Source of the DNA: Paracoccus sp. (in: a-proteobacteria) | GTDB lineage: Bacteria > Pseudomonadota > Alphaproteobacteria > Rhodobacterales > Rhodobacteraceae | Length of the DNA stretch: 7,193 bases | Assembly: GCA_018056045.1 (NCBI GenBank) | Contig: JAGPGI010000138.1 | Span: 1-7,193, forward strand | Direction: 5' to 3' | In this document: positions 4,591-7,193 of the stretch, in pieces | Layout: each line of letters starts with the position of its first letter | Position numbering within the stretch: position 1 is the first letter of the stretch | Translations under genes and position numbers: made by a program | The notes under the pieces: model-generated | What the model was told of the DNA's origin: nothing | The model's database searches: none | The model's input: only the letters and a program-made list of their open reading frames with translations

Positions 4591-7193
4591 CCGAAAACTC
4601 CCCCGAGACCGCGCAAGCGAATGCAGCGCCGGAAGGCACCGTTATCGAGCTGGCCTGCGACGAGATCTCATACCGCATCGTCCTGCCCGACAGCGGATCG
4701 GACTATATCCAGAAATTCATTGCCGAGCAGCGCAAGCCCTATGAGCTTGAGATGCTGCAGGATATGGGCGACCGGCTGTCGGCGGGCGATCTGGTGCTGG
4801 ATGTGGGCGCCAATATCGGCAATCACAGCCTTTATCTGGCCGCCGTCGCCGGTTGCCGGGTCGTCTCCTATGAGCCGAACCGGCATCTGTCTGATGCCCT
4901 GTCCGAAAGTGCGCGGCTGAACCGGCTGGGCAAGAAGCTGTCGGTGCGCAGCCTGGGGGTCGGGGCCCGGTCGACCGTCGCCCATTTCGCGGCAGAGATC
5001 GCCGCCAATCTCGGCAGCCAGCAGCTGGCCCTTGGCGAGGGCGAGATCGAGGTCGTGACGCTGGACGAGCAGGACTTCCGCAAGAAGGTCCGGGCGATCA
5101 AGATCGATGTCGAGGGCATGGAGATGGATGTGCTGCAGGGCGCCCTGCAGATGATCGGCCGCGACCAGCCGATCCTTTATGTCGAATGCGCCACCGAGAC
5201 CGAGTTCCGCCGGCTCATGCGCTTCATGCGCGAACATAACTACCATTACTGGGATACGTTCAACGCCACCGCGACGCATCTGTTCCTGCCCGACGCTCTG
5301 GCCAGCAAGCAGGACCGGATCGAGCAGATGCGGGTCCGCGAGGCGCTGGAGTCCTATCGCAACACCGACGAATTGCGCAAGCTGCGGGTCAATCTGAACG
5401 AGGTGAACGCGAAATACCGCGTCGCCAGCCATCAGCTGGCCGAGCGCGCCAAAAGCCTGCAGCTGGCCAGCCAGATCGCCGAGACCGCAAAGGGCGACCG
5501 GGTCCGTGCCGAGACCGAGTCCCGCAATACCCGCGAGGAACTGGCCGCCAGCGTGAAAACGCTCGCGGCGACAAAGGCCGCCCATGCCCAGGAGCTTGAG
5601 CGGCTGCAAAAGGATCATGCCGCGGCGCTGGCCGATCTGGGCCGAAAGCAGGCGGATCTGGCCGGGCAGAACCGGACGCTCGAGACGGCCCTGGGCCGGG
5701 CACGCCAGCAGAATGACGATCTGCAGGCCAAGGCCAGCAAGCAGGCGACCGTTCTTGAGGGGGCGGCGGCGCGCCTGCGCAGCGCCCTGACCATGACCGA
5801 ACGCCGGCTGCGCGAGGCGCAGGGGCAGAACACCAAGATGCAGACCAAGCTGGTCGCGCTGGTCGGCAGCCGGACCTATCGCGCGGGCGAGGCGCTGCGC
5901 GACGGCGGCGGCTCGATCCGGGGCCTGATCGCCATGCCCCTGCGGCTGGCGCGCGTCATGCGCTCGCGCCCCGATCCCAATCCCGCGCCCATCCGTCTGC
6001 CGCAACCCGCGCCCTTGCCGGCGCTGGCATCGCCGATGCCGGCCGATATGCCTGTCGCCGCCGCTTCCACGGCTGAGGTTCCCCGTCCCCCGGCCATCAC
6101 GGCCCCGCTGTTCCGGCCGGACTATGAGCCGCCGCGCCCGCTGGATCTGCCCGAGGGGGCGCCCGGCGTCGAGGCGCTTCTGGCCGCGCCGCGCCGCAAT
6201 CTGCGCATCGCCGCGATCATGGACGGCTTCACGCTGACCTGCTACGCCCCCGAGGCCGAGATCCAGGAGCTGACGGCCGGCAACTGGCGCCAGGAGATCG
6301 GCGATTTCCGCCCGGATTTCCTGTTCGTCGAATCCGCCTGGCGCGGCAAGAATGACAGCTGGGACCGCAAGATCGGGCATCGCAGCCAGGAATTGCACGA
6401 TCTGGTGGCATGGTGCCGCCAGAACGAGGTGCCGACCGTGTTCTGGAACAAGGAAGATCCGGTCCATTACGCGACCTTCCTCAGCACGGCCAAGCTTTTC
6501 GATGCGGTTTTCACCACGGATATCGACTGTATCCACCTGTATCGGCGGGCGCTGGATCACGACCGGGTCTGGCTGCTTCCCTTTGCCTGCCAGCCCCGGA
6601 TCCACAACCCGATCGAGACCTTCGAGCGCAAGGACGCGATCAATTTCGCCGGCGCCTATTACACGCGTTATCCCGAGCGGACGCGGGATCTGGAAAACTT
6701 CACCGCCGGCCTGCCGACGCTGAAATCGCTGGACATCTTTGACCGCAACTATGGCAAGGATGATCCCAACTACGCCTTTCCGGATTCCTTCCAGCCCTTT
6801 ATCGTCGGCACATTGCCCCCGGACCGGATCGACGTGGCCTATAAGGGCTATCGCTATGCGATCAACCTGAACTCGGTCAAACAGTCGCAAAGCATGTTCG
6901 CCCGCCGCGTCTATGAGCTCTTGGCCTCGAACACGGTGACGATCAGCAACTATTCCCGCGGCTTGCGGATCATGTTCGGCGATCTGGTGATCTCCTCGGA
7001 TGATTGCGGCGAGGTCACCCGCCGGTTCCGCGCCTTGACCGAAAGCGAGAATGGCGCGGCCCGGCTGCGGCTGGCGGCGCTGCGCAAGATCATGTCCGAG
7101 CATACCTCGGCCGACCGGCTGGATTATATCGCCGCAAAGGTCCTGCCGAACCGGCCGCAGGGCCGCAAGCTGCCCGAGGTGACGGTGCTGTGC
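4587..7193 (+). CDS. Multidomain FkbM methyltransferase / coiled coil / CgeB-like glycosyltransferase (C-terminus outside window)
   Basis: An ATG at 4587, overlapping the previous stop as ATGA, opens a frame that runs 869 codons to the window edge with no stop. Residues about 20-235 form an FkbM-type SAM-dependent methyltransferase: the SAM-binding motif LVLDVGANIGNHSLYLA (69-85), SYEPN (94-98) and IKIDVEGMEMDVLQGA (171-186). Residues about 243-422 are Ala/Glu/Arg/Gln-rich with heptad spacing, a long coiled coil. It ends in VGSRTYRAGEALR (426-438), a motif often seen after coiled coils in polysaccharide glycosyltransferases. A proline-rich linker spans 461-526. Residues about 537-855 look like a CgeB/DUF3880-type GT-B glycosyltransferase: FRPDFLFVESAW (574-585), VPTVFWNKEDPVHY (615-628), LFDAVFTTD (637-645), INFAGAYYTRYPERT (685-699) and a donor-side block QSQSMFARRVYELLASNTVT (766-785) whose Glu777 sits where GT-B enzymes hold the nucleotide-sugar glutamate. 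No signal peptide or membrane segment is visible. The likely role is chain assembly with methylation of the glycan; substrates cannot be read from sequence. Confidence 0.85.
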   Translation, partial: MTENSPETAQANAAPEGTVIELACDEISYRIVLPDSGSDYIQKFIAEQRKPYELEMLQDMGDRLSAGDLVLDVGANIGNHSLYLAAVAGCRVVSYEPNRHLSDALSESARLNRLGKKLSVRSLGVGARSTVAHFAAEIAANLGSQQLALGEGEIEVVTLDEQDFRKKVRAIKIDVEGMEMDVLQGALQMIGRDQPILYVECATETEFRRLMRFMREHNYHYWDTFNATATHLFLPDALASKQDRIEQMRVREALESYRNTDELRKLRVNLNEVNAKYRVASHQLAERAKSLQLASQIAETAKGDRVRAETESRNTREELAASVKTLAATKAAHAQELERLQKDHAAALADLGRKQADLAGQNRTLETALGRARQQNDDLQAKASKQATVLEGAAARLRSALTMTERRLREAQGQNTKMQTKLVALVGSRTYRAGEALRDGGGSIRGLIAMPLRLARVMRSRPDPNPAPIRLPQPAPLPALASPMPADMPVAAASTAEVPRPPAITAPLFRPDYEPPRPLDLPEGAPGVEALLAAPRRNLRIAAIMDGFTLTCYAPEAEIQELTAGNWRQEIGDFRPDFLFVESAWRGKNDSWDRKIGHRSQELHDLVAWCRQNEVPTVFWNKEDPVHYATFLSTAKLFDAVFTTDIDCIHLYRRALDHDRVWLLPFACQPRIHNPIETFERKDAINFAGAYYTRYPERTRDLENFTAGLPTLKSLDIFDRNYGKDDPNYAFPDSFQPFIVGTLPPDRIDVAYKGYRYAINLNSVKQSQSMFARRVYELLASNTVTISNYSRGLRIMFGDLVISSDDCGEVTRRFRALTESENGAARLRLAALRKIMSEHTSADRLDYIAAKVLPNRPQGRKLPEVTVLC

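Noticed and set aside
4668..7103. An 811-codon open frame on the minus strand opposite the large fusion gene
   Set aside because: It lies antisense to a frame with clear domain motifs. Its product is Gly/Gln/Ala/His-rich with no recognisable domain, and long antisense frames are usual in GC-rich genes with strong third-position GC bias.

Overview
This is a GC-rich, gene-dense stretch from an alphaproteobacterium. Codon use and protein style look like Rhodobacteraceae, possibly Paracoccus, but this is a judgement from reading and not from a search. The content is a surface-polysaccharide locus cut at both ends by the window. It has two divergent arms separated by a recombinase gene and a 390-base non-coding interval.

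Left arm (minus strand): the N-terminal 126 codons of a probable glycosyltransferase (1-378) run off the left edge. It has its own plausible sigma-70-type promoter at 406-434. Next comes a complete small serine recombinase of the resolvase/invertase type (435-1007). The non-coding interval 1008-1397 follows. Its recombinase-proximal part (1019-1153) holds a cluster of TTTC-N2-GAGA elements in both orientations. It ends in a 26-bp imperfect palindrome built as two 12-bp half-sites around a 2-bp core, which is the layout expected of a res-type crossover site. Its distal part (1154-1397) holds several short inverted repeats and presumably the promoter of the right arm, although no convincing -35/-10 pair was found.

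Right arm (plus strand): four tightly packed genes, each overlapping the next by 1-4 bases, so almost certainly one translationally coupled operon. They are wecB (UDP-GlcNAc 2-epimerase, GTG start at 1398), wecC (UDP-ManNAc dehydrogenase), a DUF6270-type protein of unknown biochemical role, and the first 869 codons of a very large multidomain protein. The last has an FkbM-type methyltransferase domain, a long coiled coil, a proline-rich linker and a CgeB-like GT-B glycosyltransferase domain. It runs off the right edge, probably into one more domain.

Taken together, the first two right-arm genes make UDP-ManNAcA from UDP-GlcNAc, and the downstream proteins are candidates for transferring and decorating this or other sugars in a capsule, O-antigen or exopolysaccharide. 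The most unusual items are the methyltransferase/coiled-coil/glycosyltransferase fusion, the DUF6270 gene locked between nucleotide-sugar synthesis and that fusion, and the recombinase with its candidate recombination site between the two arms.
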